DNA of 64,000 bases from Massilia aquatica (GCF_011682045.1 NZ_VVIW01000002.1:310001-374000); one strand, 5' to 3'; shown: positions 20,086 through 29,259, counted from the stretch's first letter. Notes: generated by a model from the letters alone, not told the origin. A program made the numbers and translations.

Positions 20086-23000
20086 GCAACCATCCCGCCT
20101 GGCACAGATGAACATCATGACGAACAAAAAACTTCTTCAAATTCAACGCCGCGGCACCGGTCGCCTGCTGGCGGGCGCGCTGGCAGTGGCCTGCGCTTTC
20201 CCGAACGCCGGTGCGCAGGTGTTGCCGTCGGCCCCGCTTGATGCCGGCCTGCGCGCCCAGATGGCCGCGCCGCAACTGTGGAGCGGGCGGTTAGACGCCA
20301 GCGCCAAAGTCGCGCGCATCCTGGTCGAAACCGACCGCGACGGCGTGCCGGCCGACGGCCAGTCGCCTGTGCGCGTGAGCGTGCAGGTGCTGGGCGAAGA
20401 CGGCCAGCCGCTGGCGGACGACGTGCTGCTGACCCTGGAAGCATCGGCCGGCCGCATTCTGCTCGACGGCGCCGCCACCGACGCCCTGGGTCCGCAAAAC
20501 GGCGACGCCAACAAGGTCACGCCCGGCATGCAGCTGCGCGTTCGTAACGGCAAGGCGCAGTTCCGCCTGCTGGCCCCGGCCGCCGCGCAGGAAGTCTTGC
20601 TGCGCGTGGACGGCGGCAAGATCAGCACCCAAGGCGTGATCACCTTTGTCCCGGAACTGCGCCAGATGCTGGCCGTGGGCCTGATTGAAGGCGTGATTTC
20701 CAAGCGTAAGCTGAACGCCGGCGACCTGGCACCTGCGCGCTTTAACGATGGTTTTGAGCAAGACATCACGCGCTGGAGCCGCCAGTTCAACAGCGGCAAG
20801 GCCAACGGCAGCGCCCGTTCCGCATTCTTCGTCAAAGGCACCATCCTCGGCAGCAAGCTGTTGACGGCCGCCTACGATTCGGACCAGCAAACCAAGGAAA
20901 AGTTGCAGCGCGACATCAATCCGAACGAGTTCTACCCGGTCTACGGCGACAGCGCCACGACCGCGTTCGACGCCCGCTCGGCCGGCCGCCTGTACGTGCG
21001 CGTGGACGACCAGAAAAGCTATGTGCTGTACGGCGACTTTTCGACCAGCGAAGGCAATATGTCGTCGGTGCTGGGTCCGAACGTGGGCCTGGAAGCGCGC
21101 AAGCTCGGCCAGTACCAGCGCACCGCCACCGGCCTGCGCGGCAACTGGGACGGCAAGCGCGGCAACCTGGGCGGCTTTGCCTTCCACGACAACGCCAAGC
21201 AGGTGATTGAAGAATACCGCGCCAACGGCAGCTCCGGTCCTTTCGCGGTGCGCAACAATGGCGCGCTGACCAATTCCGAGCGCGTCGAACTGATTGTGCG
21301 CGACAAGAACCAGACCGACCTGGTCAAGCAAGTGACGCCGATGCGCCGCCTGGAAGACTACAGCTTCGAGCCGTTTTCGGGCCGCATCCTGTTCAAGCAG
21401 GCCGTGCCATCCTTGACGCCCGAAGGCGACCCGCAATCGATCCGCGTGACCTACGAGGTGGAGCAGGGCGGCGACGACTTCTGGGTCATGGGCATCAACG
21501 GCGAATACCGCCTGAACGACAGCATCAGCGTCGGCATGGCCTCGGTGGACGACAAGAATCCGCAGTCGCCGTACCGCCTGCACAGCGTGAACGCGACCGT
21601 GAAACTGGCGCCAGCGACCAGTTTCGTGGCCGAGTTCGCCCAGAGCGAATCGACCACCTACAGCGCCAACGGCCAGGTGTTTACCACCCCGAGCGGGCAG
21701 GCTGGCGAGTTGTCGAGTTCGGCAACGGGCCAGGCGGCGCGCGTGGCTGTGTCGCACAAGGGCGAAACGGTCGAGGCGCGGGCTTACTGGCAGCGTGCCG
21801 ACGACGAGTTCAACAATACCGCGGCCGGCATCAGCCCCGGCCACAGCGACGCTGGCGTGAATGTCAGCGCCAGGTTCACGTCCACCACCACGGCCTACGC
21901 CAGCGCGCTGCAAAGCAAGGATCAACAGGTTGTTGCCCAGCGCGACGCCGTGCGCGTCGGCATGCTGTGGAAAGCCGATCCGCGCCTGACCCTCGACTTT
22001 TCGCTGCAACACATGAAGGAAGAAGGCGAACTGCGCAACCAGGTCGGCATGGCCAGCAACACCGGCGTGGTGTCGAACGCCAACGGCTTGAATCCTAGCG
22101 GCGGTTTCTTTGGCTTCGGTAACACCAATAGCGCCATCAGCCCGGTCAACGGCGGGGCGATTACCACCTTCGCACCGGTGGGCGCCACCACCGCGCCGGG
22201 TACGCGCGGCACGCTGGACGCCAATACGGTCGCCATCGGCGCCCAGTACAAGGCGACCGACTTGCTGAGCCTGACCGCCGTGGTTGAACATGGCGTGTCG
22301 GACAGCAACCAGAAGCGTTATGAACTCGGTGCCCAGTATCAATTGTCCGAGCGCAGCCGTGCCTATGCACGCTACGAAAACCAGACCGGCCTGGCATCGC
22401 GCTACGCCCTCAACCCGGCCGAGAAGAGCAACGCCTTCGTGGCGGGTGTCGAATCGACCTACCTGCCGGGCGCGAGCATTTTCTCGGAATACCGCCTGCG
22501 CGACGCGCTCGATACCGAACGGGCTGACGGGCGCGACCTGCAACTGGCCAGCGGCGCGCGCAATACCTGGAACGTGTCCGAAGGTCTGGCGCTCAGCACC
22601 AACGCCGAATACCTGCACGTGTTCGACGGCCGCCAGCAAAAAGGCGTGGCCCTGGCCACGGCGCTCGACTACACCGCCAACCCGCTGTGGAAAGCCTCGG
22701 CCAAGCTTGAATGGCGCCGCCTGTTCGACAGCCCCGGCGACATCGGCAACCAGTCGCAGGACCAGTGGTTGAACACCTTGTCCTTCGTGCGCAAGCTCGA
22801 CCGCGACTGGACCGTGCTGGCCCGCAACTACGCCCTGCTGTCGCGCAACAACGACGACATCAGCGGTAAACCCCTGGCCAACAGCCTGCAGGAACGCGCG
22901 CAGCTCGGCTTTGCCTGGCGTCCGGTCGAGCACAACCAGTTCAACGGGTTGGCGCGCTACGAGTACAAGAACGTGCGCGACGGCGCCCGCGCCGATGGCG

Positions 23001-23440
23001 AGAACTACGCCGCCCACATCGTCTCGACGCACCTGGACTACCATCCGAGCCGTCCGTGGTGGAGCACCGGCCGCCTGGCCGCCAAGACCAGCCGCGAGCG
23101 CAATCTGCCGTTCGGGCAGCAGAAGTACAGCGCGTGGATGGCGGCCGGTCGCGTGGTGTACGACATCACCGAAAACTGGGACATCGGCGTGCTCGCCGCC
23201 TACCTGCACAGTCCGCAGAACAAGGGCAGCAGCCAGTATGCGCGCGGGGTCGAAGTTGGCTACCTGGTCAAGCAGAACCTGTGGTTATCAAGCGGGTTTA
23301 ACGTCAGCGGCTTCCGCGAACGCGACCTGAGCGCATCGGACTACACCTCCAAGGGATGGTTCGTGCGCCTGCGCTTCAAGTTTGACGAGAATGTATTCAA
23401 AGGCAAGGACCCAGAAGCGAATCGCACGCTGGCCCGCTAA
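20075..23440 (+). CDS. Outer-membrane beta-barrel protein with N-terminal Ig-like domain, partner of the giant repeat protein
   Basis: The GTG at 20075 has GGGAG at 20064-20068 and overlaps the giant gene by 11 nt, so coupled translation is likely (1121 residues); ATGs at 20108 and 20117 are alternatives. A signal peptide ends near NAGA. Residues about 55-200 form an invasin/Big-1-like Ig domain (ETDRDGVPADGQSPV ... G-x-PLADDVLLTLEASAG). The remainder is a long series of alternating amphipathic strands rich in Tyr, Trp and Phe, ending GWFVRLRFKF, as in outer-membrane barrels. In related large proteins, as I recall them, DUF11/SdrD-B repeats and this barrel are one polypeptide; here they are separate, each with its own signal peptide. 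No TonB box or plug domain was seen. Confidence 0.78.
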   Translation: MRNKQPSRLAQMNIMTNKKLLQIQRRGTGRLLAGALAVACAFPNAGAQVLPSAPLDAGLRAQMAAPQLWSGRLDASAKVARILVETDRDGVPADGQSPVRVSVQVLGEDGQPLADDVLLTLEASAGRILLDGAATDALGPQNGDANKVTPGMQLRVRNGKAQFRLLAPAAAQEVLLRVDGGKISTQGVITFVPELRQMLAVGLIEGVISKRKLNAGDLAPARFNDGFEQDITRWSRQFNSGKANGSARSAFFVKGTILGSKLLTAAYDSDQQTKEKLQRDINPNEFYPVYGDSATTAFDARSAGRLYVRVDDQKSYVLYGDFSTSEGNMSSVLGPNVGLEARKLGQYQRTATGLRGNWDGKRGNLGGFAFHDNAKQVIEEYRANGSSGPFAVRNNGALTNSERVELIVRDKNQTDLVKQVTPMRRLEDYSFEPFSGRILFKQAVPSLTPEGDPQSIRVTYEVEQGGDDFWVMGINGEYRLNDSISVGMASVDDKNPQSPYRLHSVNATVKLAPATSFVAEFAQSESTTYSANGQVFTTPSGQAGELSSSATGQAARVAVSHKGETVEARAYWQRADDEFNNTAAGISPGHSDAGVNVSARFTSTTTAYASALQSKDQQVVAQRDAVRVGMLWKADPRLTLDFSLQHMKEEGELRNQVGMASNTGVVSNANGLNPSGGFFGFGNTNSAISPVNGGAITTFAPVGATTAPGTRGTLDANTVAIGAQYKATDLLSLTAVVEHGVSDSNQKRYELGAQYQLSERSRAYARYENQTGLASRYALNPAEKSNAFVAGVESTYLPGASIFSEYRLRDALDTERADGRDLQLASGARNTWNVSEGLALSTNAEYLHVFDGRQQKGVALATALDYTANPLWKASAKLEWRRLFDSPGDIGNQSQDQWLNTLSFVRKLDRDWTVLARNYALLSRNNDDISGKPLANSLQERAQLGFAWRPVEHNQFNGLARYEYKNVRDGARADGENYAAHIVSTHLDYHPSRPWWSTGRLAAKTSRERNLPFGQQKYSAWMAAGRVVYDITENWDIGVLAAYLHSPQNKGSSQYARGVEVGYLVKQNLWLSSGFNVSGFRERDLSASDYTSKGWFVRLRFKFDENVFKGKDPEANRTLAR

Positions 23441-23449
23441 TTTCCTGAA

Positions 23450-24493
23450 ATGAGAATGACGATGAAACCAACCATTATTTCCCGCCCGCGCACCGTGCTG
23501 TTCGCCGTGATGGCCCTGGCCGTGCAAGGCGCCTGTGCGCAGACGCTCAATGCCCCGGCGCAGCGCATCTCCGACCAGGCGATCGTGGCCGACCAGGCTG
23601 GCTACAGGGCCTTGCAGCAGCGCGTGAAGGCGCTCAACGACAAGGGCGTTCCGGTCAACAATTACTATCTGTCGAAGGCGCAATGCTGGCTCGACGTGTC
23701 GCTGCACGAATATACGCGCAACGACCGTTCGGCTTTCCCGCAGCAGGCACTGGAGCAGGGCGCCGCCATCGTCGGCGCGCTGGAGACGGGCGCCACGCCC
23801 AATCCGGGCGACCAGACCCCGCTGGTGAACGACGCTGCCAAGCTGCGCGACGACTTGTGGGCGCGCTTCGGCGGCGTCAAGGGCGGTGCCGGATTTGCAT
23901 GCGCGGCGCAGAAGGTTGCCTGCGGCGAAGTCGAGCTGGTGCATGCCGGGAACGAATTCAAGCAGCAGGGCTGGCGCCATGCCAACCCGTACATCCAGAT
24001 CGCCGAAGACCATCTGCAGGCGGCGCAGGCTTCGGCTGCGGCCTGCGGCGGTGCGCCGGTGACGGTGGCGGTGGCGCCAGTGCCAGGTGCGGCGCCGGTG
24101 GTGTCGGTCGAGAAATTGACCCTGGCGGCCGATGCGCTGTTCCGTTTCGACAAATCGGGCGTGGCCGATCTGCTGCCTGCGGGCCGCGCGCGCATCGACA
24201 GCATGATGATCAAGCTCGACGGCGTGTATGCGCAGGTTTCCAGCATCAAGCTGACCGGCTACACCGATCGCCTGGGTACGGAAGCGTACAACCAGCCGCT
24301 GTCGGAAAAGCGCGCGGCGACGGTGCGCGCCTACCTGGTGAGCAAAGGTTTTGCGGGCGAGATCGTCAGCGAAGGCAAGGGCGAAGCGGACCAGGTCGAA
24401 GCCTGCACGGGCGTTGCGCCGCGTGCCGCGCTGATCGGCTGCCTGCAACCGAACCGCCGGGTCGAAGTCGAAGTGACCGGCATCAAGCGATAA
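23450..24493 (+). CDS. OmpA-family outer-membrane/peptidoglycan-associated protein
   Basis: The product is up to 347 residues (ATG at 23450; ATGs at 23456 and 23462 are equally possible) and begins with a signal peptide ending GACAQ. Residues about 30-200 are an unassigned Ala/Gln-rich region with several Cys. The C-terminal 120 residues are an OmpA-like peptidoglycan-binding domain: LFRFDKSGV, then IKLTGYTDRLGTEAYNQPLSEKRA, and finally NRRVEVEV. It lies 9 bp after the barrel gene in the same orientation, so the three genes form an operon. A likely role is tying the barrel and giant protein complex to the cell wall. Confidence 0.85.
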   Translation: MRMTMKPTIISRPRTVLFAVMALAVQGACAQTLNAPAQRISDQAIVADQAGYRALQQRVKALNDKGVPVNNYYLSKAQCWLDVSLHEYTRNDRSAFPQQALEQGAAIVGALETGATPNPGDQTPLVNDAAKLRDDLWARFGGVKGGAGFACAAQKVACGEVELVHAGNEFKQQGWRHANPYIQIAEDHLQAAQASAAACGGAPVTVAVAPVPGAAPVVSVEKLTLAADALFRFDKSGVADLLPAGRARIDSMMIKLDGVYAQVSSIKLTGYTDRLGTEAYNQPLSEKRAATVRAYLVSKGFAGEIVSEGKGEADQVEACTGVAPRAALIGCLQPNRRVEVEVTGIKR

Positions 24494-24557
24494 CAGCGAA
24501 ACGGAGTCATGTTTGCGATAGCGCTTGATTGAGCCATCAAAATCAGAAACCACCTAC

Positions 24558-24619
24558 AACCGGGGTCAGAGCTTTAATCAGCAACAAAAATGTTGCTAAT
24601 TAAAGCTCTGACCCCGGTT
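24558..24619. repeat. 62-bp near-perfect palindrome (REP-like element)
   Basis: Two perfect 21-nt arms (24558-24578 and 24599-24619) carry the core GGGGTCAGAGC and its complement. After one mismatch, six more pairs (AGCAAC/GTTGCT) lead to a 6-nt A-rich loop. The whole can form a 28-bp stem with one mismatch. GGGGTCAGA-type palindromes are, from memory, common dispersed elements in proteobacteria and are often mobilised by RAYT transposases. It lies between the OmpA-type gene and the next secreted-protein gene and could also stop transcription. Confidence 0.75.
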
Positions 24620-24637
24620 TACCAAAGAACAATCCCT

Positions 24638-25366
24638 ATGCAAACATTCTCCCGCGTGCTCGCCCGACTGGCGATCGGCATCGTCCTCGGCGCCAGCGCC
24701 GCCATGGCAAGCGCAAGCGGCGTCGATCCGTCCTTGCCGCGCGATTCCGACCAGCCGGTATCGCCACGCTTGTACCAACAGAAGGGTTTCGACGCGACCC
24801 CGCACGCGCGCGAGTTCAGCGAGTGGAAAGTACGCTTCATCGCCGACAAGAAGGCGCTGTTTGCGCAGATCGAGAAGAATATCCAGGCGCATGACCTGAG
24901 CCCGGAGGAGAGTGATGCACTGCGCCAGCGGACCAAGGACGAGGCCTTCCGCAATTCCATCGACGGCGGCAAAAAGGGCCGTTCGCTGGTCAACTTCATG
25001 GAGCAGGCGCTGCTGGCGCCGCCATCGCAGGGTGCGCAACCGGGCATCAGCGTCGGCCGCCTGATCGACAATGAGCACAGCCGGGCAGTCGGATTCGGCG
25101 GCACCTTCGATGATGGCGGGCGCCGGGTCGAGCTCTGGTATGTGGTCTTCCACGATATCGCCAGCCTGACCAACGGCGAGCTGCGTGAGATCGCCAGCTA
25201 TTCGGTCTTCAAGCCGCTCGCCTTGCCGGAGCTGAACGAAGTCAAGCGGATGAGTTGGCCGTCGATGACGTTCGTGCGCGATGGCTCGGGCCGCTTGATG
25301 TTGTGGTCGCTATCGCAGGAACAGTTCCAGATCGTCGACCGCATGCACTGGAAATCGCTGATGTAA
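24638..25366 (+). CDS. Secreted hypothetical protein
   Basis: The 242-residue product has a signal peptide (MQTFSRVLARLAIGIVLGASAAMASA). The rest is soluble, with a helical charged part (about residues 55-115) and a beta-rich C-terminal half (VELWYVVFHDI, SVFKPLALPEL). I do not recognise a family. The ATG at 24638 was chosen for the signal peptide; the longer frame opening at 24590 begins inside the palindrome loop and is not credible. The gene starts 18 bp after the palindrome, which may carry or insulate its promoter. Confidence 0.65.
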   Translation: MQTFSRVLARLAIGIVLGASAAMASASGVDPSLPRDSDQPVSPRLYQQKGFDATPHAREFSEWKVRFIADKKALFAQIEKNIQAHDLSPEESDALRQRTKDEAFRNSIDGGKKGRSLVNFMEQALLAPPSQGAQPGISVGRLIDNEHSRAVGFGGTFDDGGRRVELWYVVFHDIASLTNGELREIASYSVFKPLALPELNEVKRMSWPSMTFVRDGSGRLMLWSLSQEQFQIVDRMHWKSLM

Positions 25367-25368
25367 GT

Positions 25369-25393
25369 AAAAAAGCGGCTTTTGCGTTGCCGC
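25369..25393 (-). terminator. Intrinsic terminator of the minus-strand PEP-CTERM gene
   Basis: Read on the minus strand, GCGGC and GCCGC pair around a 9-nt loop and are followed by six T residues, 8 bp past the stop codon at 25401. This is a textbook intrinsic terminator. Confidence 0.7.
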
Positions 25394-25400
25394 GCGCGAT

Positions 25401-26111
25401 TCAGGCGCGCTTGCGGCGAGCGCTGAAGCCCAGGATGCCCAGGCCGCCCAGCAGCATGGCCCAGGTGCCCGGTTCGGGAACGGGCGAGACGTCGATTTCG
25501 GTCAGCGAGTGCAGGCGCCCGGTCATGCTCATCAGCGCGTTGTCGCTGGTACGCAGCCAGGTATGCGAGAACTCGGCGCGGTTGACATCGCCAAGCGAGA
25601 GTCGCAGCGGCAGTTCGCCATTCGGCAGCCACGTGCCAGCACTGTTGTCGAGGATGATATAGGTGGAAAATGGCCATCCGCCTGCGCCCAGCATGAAGCG
25701 GTCCAATGGATCCCAGGAGTACATGTCGTTTTCGATACGGATATGGCTCAGCGCGCGTGACTCGGACGATGTCGGAACGCCTTTGTCGTACACGGTAAAG
25801 GTCAACCTATCCGCCGTAGCTGGCGCGGGTTGGTAGGTATACCCCCCCGGCGCGGTGGCGTCAGGGAGCTGTCCATACGTGCTGTAATTCGGATCGAACG
25901 CCATCTCTGAATCGTAAGAGAAGCGCCCCACGACTTGCTGATCGACCGCGACCACGCTGCCGGGCACGCTACCAGTGCTCACGCCTTCTTCCGTTTGTTG
26001 AAACACGTTTCGTACCGATTCAATCGTCGTCGTAAATTCAAAGACGTGAACCTTGGCCTGGGCCGGCGCGCATAATGCCAGTGCCGTTAGTGCAGTCGCG
26101 ATATATTTCAT
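25401..26111 (-). CDS. PEP-CTERM sorting domain protein
   Basis: The 236-residue product begins at MKYIATALTALALCAPAQA, a clear signal peptide, and ends VPEPGTWAMLLGGLGILGFSARRKRA, a full PEP-CTERM tail. The central part is beta-rich (FEFTTTIESV, RFSYDSEMAF, RLTFTVYD) like many exosortase substrates of unknown function. The upstream in-frame extension (to 26204) is rejected because it precedes the signal peptide and runs over the promoter. It is a single-gene unit with its own promoter and terminator. Confidence 0.87.
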   Translation of the reverse strand: MKYIATALTALALCAPAQAKVHVFEFTTTIESVRNVFQQTEEGVSTGSVPGSVVAVDQQVVGRFSYDSEMAFDPNYSTYGQLPDATAPGGYTYQPAPATADRLTFTVYDKGVPTSSESRALSHIRIENDMYSWDPLDRFMLGAGGWPFSTYIILDNSAGTWLPNGELPLRLSLGDVNRAEFSHTWLRTSDNALMSMTGRLHSLTEIDVSPVPEPGTWAMLLGGLGILGFSARRKRA

Positions 26112-26138
26112 AGTATTCCAATAATCATTTATTGTTGC

Positions 26139-26167
26139 ATTATAGTACATTTCATTTTTGCAATCAA
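26139..26167 (-). promoter_or_regulatory. Predicted sigma70 promoter of the PEP-CTERM gene
   Basis: On the minus strand TTGATT (26167-26162) and a perfect TATAAT (26144-26139) are 17 bp apart, 27 bp before the ATG at 26111. Confidence 0.65.
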
Positions 26168-26231
26168 TACAGGCATCGGCCTTGCTATCTATCCCAAACC
26201 CCATCTTTCGGCTGCTCTCGCGATACGAACT

Positions 26232-26240
26232 TGGTATGAT
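26232..26240 (+). promoter_or_regulatory. Possible extended -10 element before the S9 peptidase gene
   Basis: TGGTATGAT has the TGn extension directly before a TATGAT -10 hexamer, 53 bp before the chosen ATG. No good -35 hexamer is seen. Confidence 0.4.
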
Positions 26241-26293
26241 GCCGGGGCCATTTCGTATCGTCTGGCACTTTTATGACTCTTGGGGACATTGCA

Positions 26294-28348
26294 ATGATGG
26301 GACGTTTGTTCATATTGGGAGCGGCCACCCTGGCCGCCGGCAGCGCGCTGGCCGCGCCGCGTGGTTTCACCATCGAAGACCTGGTGAAAATGGAACGGGT
26401 CGGCGCGCCGGCCCTCTCGCCGGACGCTTCGCGCGTGGTCTACACGGTGCGCAGCACCAATATGGAGAAGAACCGCGGCAACACCCAGCTGTGGATGATC
26501 GATCTGCGCAGCGCCAAGCCGACCCCGGTCCGGCTGACCGAAGGCGAATCGAACAGTACCGACCCGGAATGGTCGCCCAAGGGCGACGCCATCTATTTCC
26601 TGTCGGCGCGCTCGGGTTCGTCGCAGGTGTGGCGCCAGCCGGTGGCTGGAGGCGAAGCCGTCAAGGTCACCGACCTGCCGCTCGACGTCGATAACTTCCG
26701 CCTCTCGCCGGCCGGCGACCGCCTGGCCATGAGCCTGGCCGTGTTCCGCGATTGCACCGACCTGGCCTGCACCAAGACGCGCCTGGACGAGAAAACGAAA
26801 AACAAATCGAGCGGCAAGGTCTACGACCGCCTGTTCGTGCGCCACTGGGATACCTGGTCGGACGGCCGCAACAACGTGCTGTACTCGGCCCCGCTCGACG
26901 CCGCCGGCAAGGTCACTGCCGCCCCGGTCAGCCTGTCGGGCAGCATCGACGGCGACGTGCCCTCGAAACCCTTCGGCGACCGCGAGGAATACCGCTTCAG
27001 CCCGGACGGCAAGAGCGTCGTCTTCAACGTGCGCGTGGCCGGCAAGACCGAAGCCTGGTCGACCAATTTCGATATCTATCAAACTGCGGCCAGCGGCGCC
27101 GCCGCGCCGCGCAACCTGACCGCCGACAATCCGGCCTGGGACAGCAAGCCGGCGTTTTCGCCCGACGGCAAGACGCTCGCTTATCTGGCCATGAGCCGCC
27201 CTGGCTTCGAGGCCGACCGCTTCCGCCTGGTGCTGATGGATGTCTCCAGCGGCAAGAAGCGCGTCGTGGCCGAGAGCTGGGACCGCTCGATCGGCGACTA
27301 CAAATGGCGCGACGATGGCAAGGCGCTGCTGGCCACCGCCGACGACCTGGGCCAGCACCGCCTGTTTTCGATCGACGCCGCCAGCGGCAAGGTCGTACCA
27401 TTGAGCGAGAAGGGCTACGTCAGCGCGTTCGACACGCGCGGCAAGACCGTGGTCATGGCCCAGGCCAACCTGCAATCGGGCGCGCAGCTGTTCAAGAGCG
27501 TCAACGGCGGCGCTCCGGTCCAGCTGACCCAGCTGAACAGCGAACTGCTGGCCGACGTGCGCTTCGGCGAATCGGAACAGTTTTCCTTCACCGGTGCCAA
27601 GGGCGAAACCGTCTACGGCCACGTGATGAAGCCGTGGGACGCCAAACCGGGCGTGAAGTATCCGGTGGCCTTCCTGGTCCACGGCGGTCCGCAGGGCAGC
27701 TTCGGCAATTCGTGGAGCTACCGCTGGAATCCGCAGACCTACGCCGGCGCCGGCTACGCGACCGTGTTCATCGACTTCCACGGCTCCACCGGCTACGGCC
27801 AGGGCTTCACCGATTCGATCAGCGGCGACTGGGGCGGGGCACCGCTGGAAGACCTGAAGAAGGGCCTGGACGCGGCGGTCAAAAAATACTCGTGGCTCGA
27901 CCGTGAGCGCAGCTGCGCGCTCGGTGCTTCGTACGGCGGCTACATGATGAACTGGATCGCCGGTAACTGGGCGGACGGCTTCCGTTGCCTGGTCAACCAC
28001 GACGGCGTGTTCGACACGCGCGGCATGGCCTACGCCACCGAGGAACTCTGGTTCACCGAATGGGAAAACAAGGGTACCTACGTGGACAACGCCGCGCTGT
28101 ACGAAAAGTTCAACCCGGTCCATTTCGTCAAGAACTGGAAGACGCCGATGCTGGTGGTGCAGGGCGACCTGGACTTCCGCATTCCGACCTCGCAGGCGCT
28201 CGGCACCTTCACCGCGCTGCAGCGCCAGGGCGTGGAAAGCAAGCTGCTGGTGTTCCCGGACGAGAACCACTGGGTGCTGAAACCGGCCAACTCGGTGCTG
28301 TGGCATCATACGGTCAAGGATTGGCTCGACCGTCACCTGGCGCGCTGA
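26294..28348 (+). CDS. S9 family serine peptidase (dipeptidyl/acylaminoacyl peptidase type), exported
   Basis: The 684-residue product has a signal peptide (MMGRLFILGAATLAAGSALAA), an N-terminal beta-propeller with Asp-box-like SPDG/SPKGD repeats (about 30-400) and a C-terminal alpha/beta-hydrolase domain. The catalytic triad is visible: Ser546 in GASYGGY, Asp627 in GDLDFRIP and His659 in ENHW. Members of the prolyl oligopeptidase family cleave short peptides in the periplasm. GGGGA ahead of the ATG at 26294 supports that start; ATG 26297 is an alternative. The next gene starts after a single base, so the two are co-translated. Confidence 0.92.
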   Translation: MMGRLFILGAATLAAGSALAAPRGFTIEDLVKMERVGAPALSPDASRVVYTVRSTNMEKNRGNTQLWMIDLRSAKPTPVRLTEGESNSTDPEWSPKGDAIYFLSARSGSSQVWRQPVAGGEAVKVTDLPLDVDNFRLSPAGDRLAMSLAVFRDCTDLACTKTRLDEKTKNKSSGKVYDRLFVRHWDTWSDGRNNVLYSAPLDAAGKVTAAPVSLSGSIDGDVPSKPFGDREEYRFSPDGKSVVFNVRVAGKTEAWSTNFDIYQTAASGAAAPRNLTADNPAWDSKPAFSPDGKTLAYLAMSRPGFEADRFRLVLMDVSSGKKRVVAESWDRSIGDYKWRDDGKALLATADDLGQHRLFSIDAASGKVVPLSEKGYVSAFDTRGKTVVMAQANLQSGAQLFKSVNGGAPVQLTQLNSELLADVRFGESEQFSFTGAKGETVYGHVMKPWDAKPGVKYPVAFLVHGGPQGSFGNSWSYRWNPQTYAGAGYATVFIDFHGSTGYGQGFTDSISGDWGGAPLEDLKKGLDAAVKKYSWLDRERSCALGASYGGYMMNWIAGNWADGFRCLVNHDGVFDTRGMAYATEELWFTEWENKGTYVDNAALYEKFNPVHFVKNWKTPMLVVQGDLDFRIPTSQALGTFTALQRQGVESKLLVFPDENHWVLKPANSVLWHHTVKDWLDRHLAR

Positions 28349-28349
28349 G

Positions 28350-29246
28350 ATGGCAGCCCGGCATGGTTTGATGTTGATGGCTGTGCTGGGCGCCACGCTT
28401 GCACCATGCGCGGCCGCGCCGGCGCCGGATATCGCGCCGGCGGCCTTCATCGGCGCCTTCTACCGCGATTACTTTGCCGATCCGGCAGCGGCCAGGAAGC
28501 GCCACGTGGACGGTGGATCGTTCTATTCGAGCGGCCTGCTGACTCTGATGGCGGCCAACCGCGCCGCCTGCGCTAAGACCCGGCGCCAGGACAGCAAATG
28601 CGGCTGGAACGTTGACGGCGACGAGTTCTTGCACACGCAGGAGCGCGACCCGGCGCTGACTTTGGCCTCGTCCGGTTTTGCGGCCAAGGCCGTCGGTGCC
28701 GCTGCGGTGGACGTGACCTTTCGGGTATTCCCCAACGAGCCGGAGTCGCAGCGAGCGGTACGCTATCTGCTGGTGCGCGAAAACGGCCAGTGGCGCGTCG
28801 ACGACGTGATCGACGAAGAGAAGGGTGCGTATTCGTCCAAAAACGGCCTGCGCCGTTACATCGTGGACGAAAATCGCTACGCTAACGCCAACGCGCTCGA
28901 TGTCGCCGAGGCGGCGCGCTGGGTCAACGCGTTCGTCCAAAGCGAGTCGGCACAATCGTTTGCGCGCTTTGCGGCGTTTCCGCTTACCGTATGCGATACC
29001 ACGGGCGGATGCGTGCCGTACAAAGAGAATGACGCGCGCCTGCCGCTGCTGGTGCGCACGCTCTACCTGAGCTACTTCGACAAGGGTGTCTTGCCACTCC
29101 CGGTCCCGCGTGGCGCGGCCAGGCAAGGCAAGGTGGCGCGCAGCGGCCCGTTCGACTACAGGTTCCAGCAGGGCCAGTGGTGGCTGTCGCGGGTCGACCT
29201 GCGGCGAGCGCCAGTCCGGCAAAAACAGGCACTGCCGGCCCGTTGA
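28350..29246 (+). CDS. Secreted protein resembling DUF3828
   Basis: The 298-residue product begins one base after the peptidase stop. It has a short signal peptide (LMLMAVLGATLAPCAAA). Two similar segments can be seen: FIGAFYRDYFADP ... SSGLLTLM ... DGDEFLHTQERDP ... VDVTFRVF ... GQWRVDDVID, and later LLVRTLYLSYFD ... GPFDYRFQQGQWWLSRVDL. The first matches the pattern of DUF3828 domains (a protein fold with NTF2-like look); this is a motif-level judgement. The role is unknown, and coupling to the peptidase suggests a shared envelope function. Confidence 0.6.
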   Translation: MAARHGLMLMAVLGATLAPCAAAPAPDIAPAAFIGAFYRDYFADPAAARKRHVDGGSFYSSGLLTLMAANRAACAKTRRQDSKCGWNVDGDEFLHTQERDPALTLASSGFAAKAVGAAAVDVTFRVFPNEPESQRAVRYLLVRENGQWRVDDVIDEEKGAYSSKNGLRRYIVDENRYANANALDVAEAARWVNAFVQSESAQSFARFAAFPLTVCDTTGGCVPYKENDARLPLLVRTLYLSYFDKGVLPLPVPRGAARQGKVARSGPFDYRFQQGQWWLSRVDLRRAPVRQKQALPAR

Positions 29247-29259
29247 CCGGGGCCGGCAG
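29232..29259. terminator. Bidirectional hairpin between convergent genes
   Basis: CTGCCGGCC (29232-29240) and GGCCGGCAG (29251-29259) form a perfect 9-bp stem with a 10-nt loop. The stop codon at 29246 lies in the loop. It sits between convergent genes and has no clear T-tract. Confidence 0.5.

Noticed and set aside
11443-20127. An 8.7-kb open frame (2894 residues) antisense to the giant repeat gene
   Set aside because: It mirrors the repeat gene, has no signal peptide or domain, and its composition (Ala/Gly/Arg/Val/His) is what GC-rich antisense frames give. The plus-strand product has clear domains.
24528-24543. TTGAT-N6-ATCAA resembling an FNR box
   Set aside because: The spacer is 6 bp instead of 4, and it lies after the OmpA-type gene next to the palindrome.
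24590-24637. Upstream start for the secreted protein after the palindrome
   Set aside because: The start lies in the palindrome loop and the added residues precede a complete signal peptide.
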